Shown in pieces: positions 1 to 6,098 of a DNA stretch of 12,264 nt. Origin of the DNA: an uncultured Collinsella sp. (lineage in GTDB: Bacteria > Actinomycetota > Coriobacteriia > Coriobacteriales > Coriobacteriaceae); contig CAKTWE010000052.1 in NCBI GenBank assembly GCA_934630385.1, forward strand, positions 1 through 12,264. Reading direction: 5' to 3'. The position numbers were made by a program, and so were the translations under genes. Every line of letters starts with the position of its first letter. Position 1 is the stretch's first letter. The notes beneath the pieces were generated by a model. It had not been told where the DNA came from, did not search any database, and saw only the letters and a list, made by a program, of their open reading frames with translations.

Positions 1-520
1 CGCCTCTGACGCGCCCGGCAACCCAAGCGTCTCCCCTGCCGATGGGCTTGGTGGCATCAATCAAAAACGCGACGACATCGACATCGTTCAGCTCGAACAG
101 CGCGCTCTTGTTGAGCTCGGATCCCAGACCGTCCTTGGGCTTGTGAATACCCGGGGTATCGACAAAGACCAGCTGGTAGCCGGGGCGATTGACGACGGCG
201 CGCATGCGACGGCGGGTCGTCTGGGCCACCGGCGAGGTGATGGCAACCTTTTTACCATAGCAGGCGTTGAGCAGCGTGGACTTGCCGGCGTTGGGGCGGC
301 CGACCAAGGCCACAAAGCCGCTGCGGAAACCGGGCTCAACGTCGCCAAAGCCCGCGAGACTGTCGTCCTCGTCGCACAGGGCGTCGAGTTCCTCGTCGCT
401 CATGCCCTCAAACGGGTCGAATCCCTCGACATCCTCATAGGCCTCGTTCGCTTCGGCATCCACCGCATCCAGGGACTCGTCGTCCAGAATTTCATCGATA
501 GGCTGCATATTGTCGGACAT
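1..520 (-). CDS. era: GTPase Era, N-terminal part (runs off the window)
   Basis: Era is a GTPase that binds the 3' end of 16S rRNA and helps assemble the 30S subunit. Only the first 173 residues are present; the KH domain and the NKxD specificity motif lie outside. The P-loop GRPNAGKS is at residues 74-81, followed by QTTRRR (switch I region) and DTPGIHKP (G3). The HKP after DTPGI is characteristic of Era rather than Der or ObgE. The start is ATG at 518-520 with AAAGGG six bases upstream. It lies 12 bases after dgkA, and ybeY-dgkA-era is a well-known order. Oddity: in most Era proteins the P-loop begins near residue 15, but here it is preceded by about 58 extra, strongly acidic residues (many D and E, with repeats such as DEELDAL). 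Family assignment is firm; the role of the extension is unknown. Confidence 0.95.
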   Translation of the reverse strand, partial: MSDNMQPIDEILDDESLDAVDAEANEAYEDVEGFDPFEGMSDEELDALCDEDDSLAGFGDVEPGFRSGFVALVGRPNAGKSTLLNACYGKKVAITSPVAQTTRRRMRAVVNRPGYQLVFVDTPGIHKPKDGLGSELNKSALFELNDVDVVAFLIDATKPIGRGDAWVAGRVRG

Positions 521-532
521 GAAAATCCCTTT

Positions 533-910
533 CTAAATAAAGCCGAGCGCGTGGGCAAATACCAGCAAGCCCACAATCGCGGCGGTGATGGAAAGAACGT
601 ATACGGAGGCGGCGGCGATATCCTTGGCGCGCTTCGCCAGCGGATGAAGTTCCTGGGTCGCCAGGTCGACGATCGCCTCCATAGCGGTATTGCACAGCTC
701 GCCGTGAATCACCAGGCCGCAGCAGATGATAACCGTTGCCCACTCGGCAATGTCGAGGCCGACGATGCAGCCGGCAATGACGGTACACACGCCCGCCGCG
801 AGCATGACCTTGATGTTACGCTCAGTTTTAACGGCGGTGACAAAGCCCTCCATGGCATAGGAGAACGACTTTAAAAAGGACGGATGATCCTTGTTCGATC
901 CGGGAATCAT
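533..910 (-). CDS. dgkA: Diacylglycerol kinase / undecaprenol kinase, small integral membrane type
   Basis: A 125-residue member of the prokaryotic DAGK family. In Gram-positive bacteria these proteins usually phosphorylate undecaprenol, recycling the lipid carrier for cell-wall synthesis; in E. coli DgkA they phosphorylate diacylglycerol. The catalytic signature is intact: E71, N74, E78 and D82 in GELCNTAMEAIVDL have the spacing of E. coli E69, N72, E76 and D80, and AKRAKDIAAA (92-101) follows. Three membrane segments are visible near residues 34-51, 57-72 and 98-121, after an amphipathic N-terminal stretch containing KTERN. The start is ATG at 908-910. The stop of ybeY is part of its ribosome-binding site (TAGGAG, six bases upstream), which suggests translational coupling. 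The substrate (undecaprenol or diacylglycerol) cannot be decided from sequence alone. Confidence 0.9.
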   Translation of the reverse strand: MIPGSNKDHPSFLKSFSYAMEGFVTAVKTERNIKVMLAAGVCTVIAGCIVGLDIAEWATVIICCGLVIHGELCNTAMEAIVDLATQELHPLAKRAKDIAAASVYVLSITAAIVGLLVFAHALGFI

Positions 911-919
911 AGACGGCTC

Positions 920-1429
920 CTAGTCGTGGGCATGGTTGGTGATGGGACCGACGTGGACCAACTTGGGGTCCTCGCCGCGCTCGAGCGCCAGATCGCGCAG
1001 GATGGCATCCTCACGGGCCTCCATGACCTCGGCCTCGTCGTCCTCGATGTGGTCATAGCCCAGCAGGTGCAGCATGCCGTGCACAAGCATCAGCCGGCAC
1101 TCGTCGGCGGGGCTGTTACCAAAACCGGGAGCCTGACGAGCGATGACCTGCGGCGCCAAGATAATATCGCCGAGCTCGATCGTCTCGTCGGCGGGAATGT
1201 CCTCGTCAAAGGCAGAGTCGCACTCAAACGAGAGCACATCGGTGGTACGGTCGATACCGCGCCACTCGTGGTTGAGCTCATGCATCTCGTCCTCGTCGAC
1301 ATACGAAAGGGAAATCTCGACTTCACGCTCAACGCCCTCGGCAGAAAGCACAAACTGGCAGATATGCTCCACTTCCTGGGCGTCGAGCAGCGTATCGAGC
1401 TCGGCATCGTTGCTGATCAATACACTCAA
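920..1429 (-). CDS. ybeY: Endoribonuclease YbeY (rRNA maturation factor)
   Basis: YbeY is a single-strand-specific, metal-dependent endoribonuclease involved in 16S rRNA 3'-end maturation, 70S quality control and small-RNA biology. The zinc-binding H3xH5xH signature is complete: H117, H121 and H127 in HGMLHLLGYDH. Conserved upstream blocks are LNHEWRGIDRTTDVLSF (52-68) and LGDIILAP (86-93). At 169 residues it is a little longer than many family members, the excess being a C-terminal tail ending in HVGPITNHAHD. The start is TTG at 1427-1429, supported by AAGGAG five bases upstream; no ATG gives the correct N-terminus. The TTG overlaps the phoH stop by four bases (TTGA), so the two genes are probably translationally coupled. 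The phoH-ybeY-dgkA-era order is typical of this gene. Confidence 0.95.
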   Translation of the reverse strand: MSVLISNDAELDTLLDAQEVEHICQFVLSAEGVEREVEISLSYVDEDEMHELNHEWRGIDRTTDVLSFECDSAFDEDIPADETIELGDIILAPQVIARQAPGFGNSPADECRLMLVHGMLHLLGYDHIEDDEAEVMEAREDAILRDLALERGEDPKLVHVGPITNHAHD

Positions 1430-2412
1430 CGGGACTCCTTTCGGTCGCGCGAGCGCTGCTCACGCACGTCATCATAAGCATCATAGGCCTCGACGATCCT
1501 GCCCACCAGGGCATGGCGCACCACATCGGCGCGCTCCAGGTGCGAAAATGCCACATCGTCGACACAGCCCAAAATCTTCTCGACATCGGCCAGGCCGCCG
1601 CGACGACCCACCAGGTCGCGCTGGCTCAGATCGCCGGTAATCACAAACTTGGAGTTAAAACCCAGACGCGTCAGGAACATCTTCATCTGCTCAGGCGTCG
1701 TGTTTTGCGCCTCATCGAGCACCACGAAGGCGTCGCTCAGTGTTCGGCCGCGCATGTAGGCGAGCGGGGCAATCTCGATCACGCCACGCTCCATGAGCTC
1801 ATCGGTACGCTCACGATCCATCATGTCAAACAGGGCATCGTAGAGCGGACGCATGTAAGGGTCGATCTTTTCCTCGAGAGTGCCGGGCAAAAAGCCCAAA
1901 TTCTCCCCCGCCTCGACAACGGGGCGCGTAAGGACCAGGCGACCCACCTCGTGGCGCTTGAGCGCGGCGACGGCGAGGGCCATGGCTAGATAGGTCTTAC
2001 CGGTACCGGCGGGACCCAGGCCAAACGTGATGGTATGCGAGCGGATGGCGTCAACATAGCGCTTTTGGCCGAGCGTCTTGGGACGAATGACGCGGCCGCG
2101 ATACGACAGCAGCACGTCATCGCGCAGCGACGAGGCGTCGTGCTCGCCATCGCGCAGAACAGCCAAGCAACGCGAGACATCGTCGGCAGACAGCGTGCGA
2201 CCAGCAGCCGCCTCGCGAAAAGCGTGTTCGAAAAAACGCGCCACGAGTTCGACCTCGTCCGGGTCGCCGCTCACGGCAATCTGGTCACCGCGCGCAACCA
2301 CATGGGCGCGAACCAAGTCTTCGACCGCGCGAAGGACAGCGTCGCCCGCGCCCAAGACGCGCGAGGGGTCAATCCCCTCGGGAACGGTAAGTCTAATCTT
2401 CGAGGCTTCCAT
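1426..2412 (-). CDS. phoH: PhoH family ATPase (PhoH-like / YbeZ)
   Basis: A 328-residue PhoH-family protein: an N-terminal KH-like nucleic-acid-binding part (about residues 10-75), then a P-loop ATPase domain related to superfamily I helicases. Family members next to ybeY (YbeZ in E. coli) interact with YbeY and are thought to act in RNA or ribosome metabolism. Walker A GPAGTGKT is at 133-140, Walker B FVVLDEAQN at 229-237, and the sensor-like GDLSQRD at 260-266. The ATG at 2410-2412 is preferred over one six codons upstream because GGGAGG lies just before it (three-base spacing), while the upstream ATG has no ribosome-binding site. The first 20 bases overlap the end of mtaB. The name comes from a phosphate-starvation gene in E. 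coli; phosphate regulation here is not shown. Confidence 0.93.
   Translation of the reverse strand: MEASKIRLTVPEGIDPSRVLGAGDAVLRAVEDLVRAHVVARGDQIAVSGDPDEVELVARFFEHAFREAAAGRTLSADDVSRCLAVLRDGEHDASSLRDDVLLSYRGRVIRPKTLGQKRYVDAIRSHTITFGLGPAGTGKTYLAMALAVAALKRHEVGRLVLTRPVVEAGENLGFLPGTLEEKIDPYMRPLYDALFDMMDRERTDELMERGVIEIAPLAYMRGRTLSDAFVVLDEAQNTTPEQMKMFLTRLGFNSKFVITGDLSQRDLVGRRGGLADVEKILGCVDDVAFSHLERADVVRHALVGRIVEAYDAYDDVREQRSRDRKESR
1435..1440 (-). promoter_or_regulatory. Ribosome-binding site fixing the TTG start of ybeY
   Basis: AAGGAG lies five bases before TTG, inside the last codons of phoH. It is the reason for choosing this non-ATG start, which overlaps the phoH stop by four bases. Confidence 0.8.
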
Positions 2413-3685
2413 GGACCTCCCTGCGAGCATGGACTAAGCCGGAATCGTCGACTCCGATGATAGCAACATCGAGCAGGCACGGGGCCTTGAGCCCGCAGAC
2501 ATCGTCAAGACGGGCATGATGGAACGAGCCGAGCGTCAGGTTGTCGCCATACTCGAGCACCGCACGCTCGACCGTGCCCACGCGGCGGCGGGCATCGGCA
2601 ATCGCGAGCTCCTGTGCGGCGGCACGCATGCGGCGGCTGCGTTCGGCCATGATCTCGGGCGGCACCTGATCGGGCATATCGGCCGCAAGGGTACCGGGAC
2701 GCTTGCTATAGCGGAAGACGTGCATGCGCGAAAAGCCCACGCGACGGCACAACGCCAGCGACTCCTCGAACTCCTCGTCCGTCTCGCCGGGGAAGCCGAC
2801 AATGACGTCACAAGAAAGTGACGCCTGCGGCAGATTGGTGCGAATCATGCGCACCGTGTCCTCAAAGGCCTCCGCACTATAGGGACGACCCATACGATGC
2901 AGGGTCGCCGTACAGCCGGACTGCACGGGAAGATGCAAGAACGGCGCGATACGCTGCGGATAGCGCGCCATCACCTTGAGCAGGCGCTCGGAGATGTCCA
3001 TGGGCTCCACTGAGGAAATGCGCACGTGGGCAATCGTAGTGCGCTCCATAATGGCCTCGAGCAGCTCATCGATTTCCACGTGTTCGTCAGCTGCGCTCTT
3101 GCCGTCATAGGCGCCCAGGTTCACGCCGGTCAGTACCACCTCGGGCACACCGGCCTCCTGGGCCTCGCGCACTTGCTCGAGCACGGACTCGACGGGCACG
3201 GAGCGCTCGGGGCCGCGCGCCTTCCACACGATGCAATACGTGCAGCGGTGATTGCAGCCGTCTTGGATCTTCACGCCCAGACGCGAGCGCCCCAGAGCAT
3301 CGACCACATCGCTGTCGCTGCAGGCGGCCACACTATCGGATTCGACACCCAGCACCTCGCAGACACGCTCGGCGACGTCGATTTTAGACGGTTCGGCAAT
3401 GACGCGGTCCGAAAGCTCTAATAGCTCTTCGGGATGCAAGTTGACGACGCAGCCGGTCACGACCACGTAGGGCTCGCCTGGATATGACAGCGCATGACGG
3501 ACGGCCTTGCGGGTCTTAGCCTCGGCCTCGCCCGTCACGGCGCAGGTATTGATTACGATCAGGTCGGCATCCTGGGACTCCACCATCGCAAAGCCCAGGC
3601 GCATAAGATCGGCAGTGATACGATCGGACTCAACTCGGTTGACGCGGCAGCCAAGGTTGACGACGGAAATATGGGGTGCGAGCAA
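2393..3685 (-). CDS. mtaB: tRNA (N6-threonylcarbamoyladenosine(37)-C2)-methylthiotransferase MtaB
   Basis: A radical SAM methylthiotransferase of 430 residues that would convert t6A37 to ms2t6A37 in tRNAs reading ANN codons. The N-terminal UPF0004 domain carries its three cluster cysteines, C13 (in NLGCRVN), C48 (NTCAVTG) and C79 (VTGC). The radical SAM cluster motif CNHRCTYC gives C144, C148 and C151. HLPVQSGC (251-258) and the RYSKRPGTLAADM block (325-337) match the MtaB subgroup rather than MiaB or RimO. A short, rather divergent TRAM-like tail follows from about residue 370. The start is TTG at 3683-3685 with AAGGAG five bases upstream, the site running into the TAA stop of the preceding dnaJ. 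MtaB genes often follow dnaJ in Gram-positive bacteria, which supports the assignment. Confidence 0.92.
   Translation of the reverse strand: MLAPHISVVNLGCRVNRVESDRITADLMRLGFAMVESQDADLIVINTCAVTGEAEAKTRKAVRHALSYPGEPYVVVTGCVVNLHPEELLELSDRVIAEPSKIDVAERVCEVLGVESDSVAACSDSDVVDALGRSRLGVKIQDGCNHRCTYCIVWKARGPERSVPVESVLEQVREAQEAGVPEVVLTGVNLGAYDGKSAADEHVEIDELLEAIMERTTIAHVRISSVEPMDISERLLKVMARYPQRIAPFLHLPVQSGCTATLHRMGRPYSAEAFEDTVRMIRTNLPQASLSCDVIVGFPGETDEEFEESLALCRRVGFSRMHVFRYSKRPGTLAADMPDQVPPEIMAERSRRMRAAAQELAIADARRRVGTVERAVLEYGDNLTLGSFHHARLDDVCGLKAPCLLDVAIIGVDDSGLVHARREVHGSLED
2416..2421 (-). promoter_or_regulatory. Ribosome-binding site fixing the phoH start
   Basis: GGGAGG sits within the last codons of mtaB, three bases before the chosen ATG. 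The spacing is short, but the alternative ATG 18 bases upstream has no such site. Confidence 0.65.
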
Positions 3686-3690
3686 GCGGG

Positions 3691-3696
3691 CTCCTT
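3691..3696 (-). promoter_or_regulatory. Ribosome-binding site fixing the TTG start of mtaB
   Basis: AAGGAG, overlapping the TAA stop of dnaJ, is five bases before TTG. This spacing matches that of ybeY and supports a TTG start giving the normal MtaB N-terminus. Confidence 0.8.
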
Positions 3697-4843
3697 AATC
3701 GAGGATATCGTCGAGGGCGCTCTTGATACGATCGGTTACCGACTTCTTGCCGGAAGCGACGTCATCGCCCATATCGTCGGCAAAAGCGCGGAGCAGCTCG
3801 CGCTGCTTGTTGGAAAGGTTCGTGGGAACGACCACGCGCAGCTGCACGACCAGACGACCGCGTGAGCCGCCACCGCCGATGCGCGGCATGCCGAAGTTGT
3901 TGACGCTGACGGTATCGCCATACTGCGTGCCGGCGGGGACGCACACCTTGACGACCTCCTCGGGCATAATGCCCTCAACCTCGATCTCGCAGCCGAGCGC
4001 AGCCTGCGCGATGGAGATATCGCTCACCAGGTACAGATCGTCCCCATTGCGCTTAAAGCGCTCGTGATCGGCAACGCGCACGTTGACGATCAGGTCGCCC
4101 GAAGGCTCACCACGAAGGCCGGCCTCGCCAAAGCCGCTCACGCGCAGTTGGCGACCGGTCGAGACGCCGGCGGGAATATCGATGTCGATCTTTTCGTGCG
4201 AAGGCGTGCGGCCCTGACCGTCGCAGGTCTCGCAGGGATGGTCGATAACCGTGCCCTCGCCGTGGCAGTCGGGGCAAGGCGAAGAGGACTGGACCTGACC
4301 CAAAAACGAGCGCTGGACCGTGGTGACATAGCCCGTGCCGTGACAGCGGCTGCACTGCTTTTCGGTCGCACCGTCAGCCTTGCCCGTACCGTTGCAGTCC
4401 TCGCAGGGAGCAAGGCGGTCATAGCTGATCGTCTTTTTGCAGCCAAGCGCAGCTTCCTCGAGCGTCACCGAAAGCGAGATAGCCATATCGCGACCGCGAC
4501 GGCGCTCGCGCCGGCTGCGGGCACCACCGCCAGCGCCGCCGCCAAAGAACGACGAGAACAGGTCGTCCATGCCCATTCCGCCAAAGATATCGTTGATGTC
4601 GACATAGCCGGAGCCACCAGGGCCATCGGCGGTACCAAAGCGATCGTAGTTGGCACGCTTCTGCTCATCGGAAAGGACAGAATAGGCCTCGTTAAGCTCT
4701 TTGAACTTGGCCTCGGCCTCGGGGTCGTCCGAAACATCCGGGTGTACCGTACGGGCTTTCTTTAGAAACGCGCGCTTAATGGTCCGCGCGTCGGCATCCT
4801 TATCGACGCCAAGTACCTCGTAGTAATCCCTATTTTCCGACAC
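3695..4843 (-). CDS. dnaJ: Molecular chaperone DnaJ (type I, canonical)
   Basis: A 382-residue type I J-protein, the Hsp70 (DnaK) co-chaperone that stimulates ATP hydrolysis and delivers unfolded clients. The J domain (about 5-70) has HPD at 34-36. A short Gly-rich region (72-107) follows, then four zinc-binding repeats: CEDCNGTG (147-154), CSRCHGTG (164-171), CPDCHGEG (190-197) and CETCDGQG (204-211). Both C-terminal substrate-binding domains are present; FKRNGDDLYL and ALGCEIEVEG are typical. The GTG at 4841-4843 is chosen because AAGGA lies seven bases upstream and the next codons encode SENRDYYEVLG, the usual DnaJ N-terminus; an upstream in-frame ATG would add 22 unlikely residues. It follows another dnaJ paralogue by 81 bases and is nine bases before mtaB. 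No dnaK or grpE is in the window. Confidence 0.95.
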   Translation of the reverse strand: MSENRDYYEVLGVDKDADARTIKRAFLKKARTVHPDVSDDPEAEAKFKELNEAYSVLSDEQKRANYDRFGTADGPGGSGYVDINDIFGGMGMDDLFSSFFGGGAGGGARSRRERRRGRDMAISLSVTLEEAALGCKKTISYDRLAPCEDCNGTGKADGATEKQCSRCHGTGYVTTVQRSFLGQVQSSSPCPDCHGEGTVIDHPCETCDGQGRTPSHEKIDIDIPAGVSTGRQLRVSGFGEAGLRGEPSGDLIVNVRVADHERFKRNGDDLYLVSDISIAQAALGCEIEVEGIMPEEVVKVCVPAGTQYGDTVSVNNFGMPRIGGGGSRGRLVVQLRVVVPTNLSNKQRELLRAFADDMGDDVASGKKSVTDRIKSALDDILD

Positions 4844-4850
4844 GACCGAA

Positions 4851-4855
4851 TCCTT
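4851..4855 (-). promoter_or_regulatory. Ribosome-binding site fixing the GTG start of dnaJ
   Basis: AAGGA is seven bases before GTG. The GTG begins the expected DnaJ N-terminus, so the in-frame ATG 22 codons upstream is not used. Confidence 0.75.
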
Positions 4856-4924
4856 CCGACTTTCAATATTGTCACAGTGCGTCCTATACCCATGCAGGGC
4901 CGGCCGCAAACAGAGGGTTTGATG

Positions 4925-6028
4925 TTATTGCATCCCGTAGGGCGAAAGCATCGCGCGCTGCGAGCAGCTCGCAAACCACACCGACACGAGCGCGAACATG
5001 AAGCCGTTGGCAAAACCGTTGGCAAACTGCATCGCGCCACGTTTCCACCACAGCAGGCTACGGTGAAGAACCCCATCCGAGAGCACCATGAATAGGCCCA
5101 TGGCAAACGGAATAAAGCACATCACGGCAAAGGCCGAGAACACGCCCGAGATGGCCGACAGCACCAAAAACGGCGCCACGATGCCCATCAGGTAAAAACC
5201 GGTACGGGCTTTGCCCTCCAGGCGCTCGGCCTCCACATGGGCGCGACCGACCAGGTCACCACCCGTAGCGCCATTGGTACCGGCGTGGCCCATGCCGCTA
5301 ATGCGAACCTCGTCGCCGTCGTGCGTGCCGGCAGGAAACTCAATCGTTTGCTCGGAGGTCACACGGGTACGACCGCTGCCGCCGCAATCGGGACACGGAT
5401 CGGCTACGACCTTGCCCGAGCCGCCGCACTCGGGGCAAACCGTCTGAAACGTGCCGGCGCCAAACAGGAAGGAGAGGTCCACATCGATATGGCCGCGTCC
5501 GCCACAGCTTGGGCAGGTATGGGCATGCTCAGAGGAGACAGAACCCGAGCCGCCGCAGTGTCCGCACGTATCGAATCGCGTGTAGCGAACGGTTTTGCGG
5601 GCACCGCCCTTGGCCTCCTTGGCATCGAGCTTAATGTCGACGACCACGTTGGCACCGCTTTCGGGATTGTATGCTGCCCGTCCACGACGCGGCTGGCCCC
5701 AAGCGCCGCCAAAGGGAAAACCGCCCTCAAAGGGATTTCCGTACCCGGCGCCGCCGGCATAGCCGCCACCGTAGGGCGAGGCCGAAGGTGCACCCCCAAA
5801 GGGATTGCCCGAGCGCATGGCGTCGTAGCGTGCACGCTTCTGCTCATCCGAAAGCACAGCGTAGGCCTCGGAAACCTCTTTGAACTTTTCCTCGGCATCC
5901 GGCTCTTTATTGACGTCCGGATGGAGCTTACGGGCCTTCTGCTGGAAGGCCTTTTGAATATCACGCGAGCTGGCGTCCTTGGAGACACCGAGAATCTCGT
6001 AGTAATCTTTTTCGTTCATCGTCGCCAT
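4925..6028 (-). CDS. DnaJ-like protein with zinc-finger domain and C-terminal membrane segments
   Basis: A 367-residue J-protein. The J domain (6-70) has HPD at 36-38, followed by a Gly/Phe-rich linker (74-112) and four intact zinc repeats: CGHCGGSG (155-162), CPSCGGRG (172-179), CPECGGSG (198-205) and CPDCGGSG (212-219). The start of the first substrate-binding domain is recognisable ([19 protein letters not shown], 229-247; [10 protein letters not shown], 257-265). Around residue 272 homology to DnaJ stops and the rest is hydrophobic, with membrane segments at about 277-297, 299-317 and 338-355 separated by a basic stretch containing WWKR. The rest of the first and all of the second C-terminal domain are missing. 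No DnaJ-like continuation appears in another frame, so a simple frameshift is unlikely. The ATG at 6026-6028 has AGGAGG nine bases upstream. Inference: a membrane-anchored Hsp70 co-chaperone. Confidence 0.88.
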   Translation of the reverse strand: MATMNEKDYYEILGVSKDASSRDIQKAFQQKARKLHPDVNKEPDAEEKFKEVSEAYAVLSDEQKRARYDAMRSGNPFGGAPSASPYGGGYAGGAGYGNPFEGGFPFGGAWGQPRRGRAAYNPESGANVVVDIKLDAKEAKGGARKTVRYTRFDTCGHCGGSGSVSSEHAHTCPSCGGRGHIDVDLSFLFGAGTFQTVCPECGGSGKVVADPCPDCGGSGRTRVTSEQTIEFPAGTHDGDEVRISGMGHAGTNGATGGDLVGRAHVEAERLEGKARTGFYLMGIVAPFLVLSAISGVFSAFAVMCFIPFAMGLFMVLSDGVLHRSLLWWKRGAMQFANGFANGFMFALVSVWFASCSQRAMLSPYGMQ

Positions 6029-6070
6029 GTACGGCAACCTCCTGCTCACAGCAGCGTATATCTTGCGGTA

Positions 6071-6086
6071 ATTCTACCCGAGCGGT
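6071..6086 (-). promoter_or_regulatory. Candidate promoter of the membrane DnaJ gene
   Basis: TAGAAT (6076-6071, five of six bases of the -10 consensus) is preceded by ACCGCTCGGG, the same sequence that precedes the -10-like hexamer of lepA. It begins directly after the hemW stop and would give a leader of about 35-40 bases containing the AGGAGG site. No -35 matching the consensus is present. Confidence 0.4.
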
Positions 6087-6098
6087 CTAAGCTAGACC
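6084..6098 (-). other. Small inverted repeat over the hemW stop codon
   Basis: GGTCTA and TAGACC, a perfect 6-bp inverted repeat with a three-base loop, include the hemW TAG stop and directly adjoin the shared 12-mer before the next gene. There is no T-run after it on the minus strand, so it is not a standard terminator. It may be chance. Confidence 0.3.

Noticed and set aside
1..520. Der (double GTPase) instead of Era
   Set aside because: DTPGIHKP and the single-domain layout after ybeY-dgkA point to Era; Der lacks the HKP motif and has a different neighbourhood.
4844..4909. Longer dnaJ start at an upstream ATG
   Set aside because: No ribosome-binding site; the GTG at 4841-4843 has AAGGA at good spacing and gives the standard DnaJ N-terminus.
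4844..4924. CIRCE or HAIR heat-shock operator, or a promoter, between the two dnaJ genes
   Set aside because: No inverted repeat of either type was found. TATAGG at 4888-4883 is a weak -10-like sequence with no convincing -35, too little to call.
4925..5260. Frameshift in the membrane dnaJ gene as the cause of its hydrophobic tail
   Set aside because: Neither of the other minus-strand frames in this stretch shows the missing DnaJ C-terminal motifs, and the tail has a coherent membrane-protein composition up to its TAA stop.
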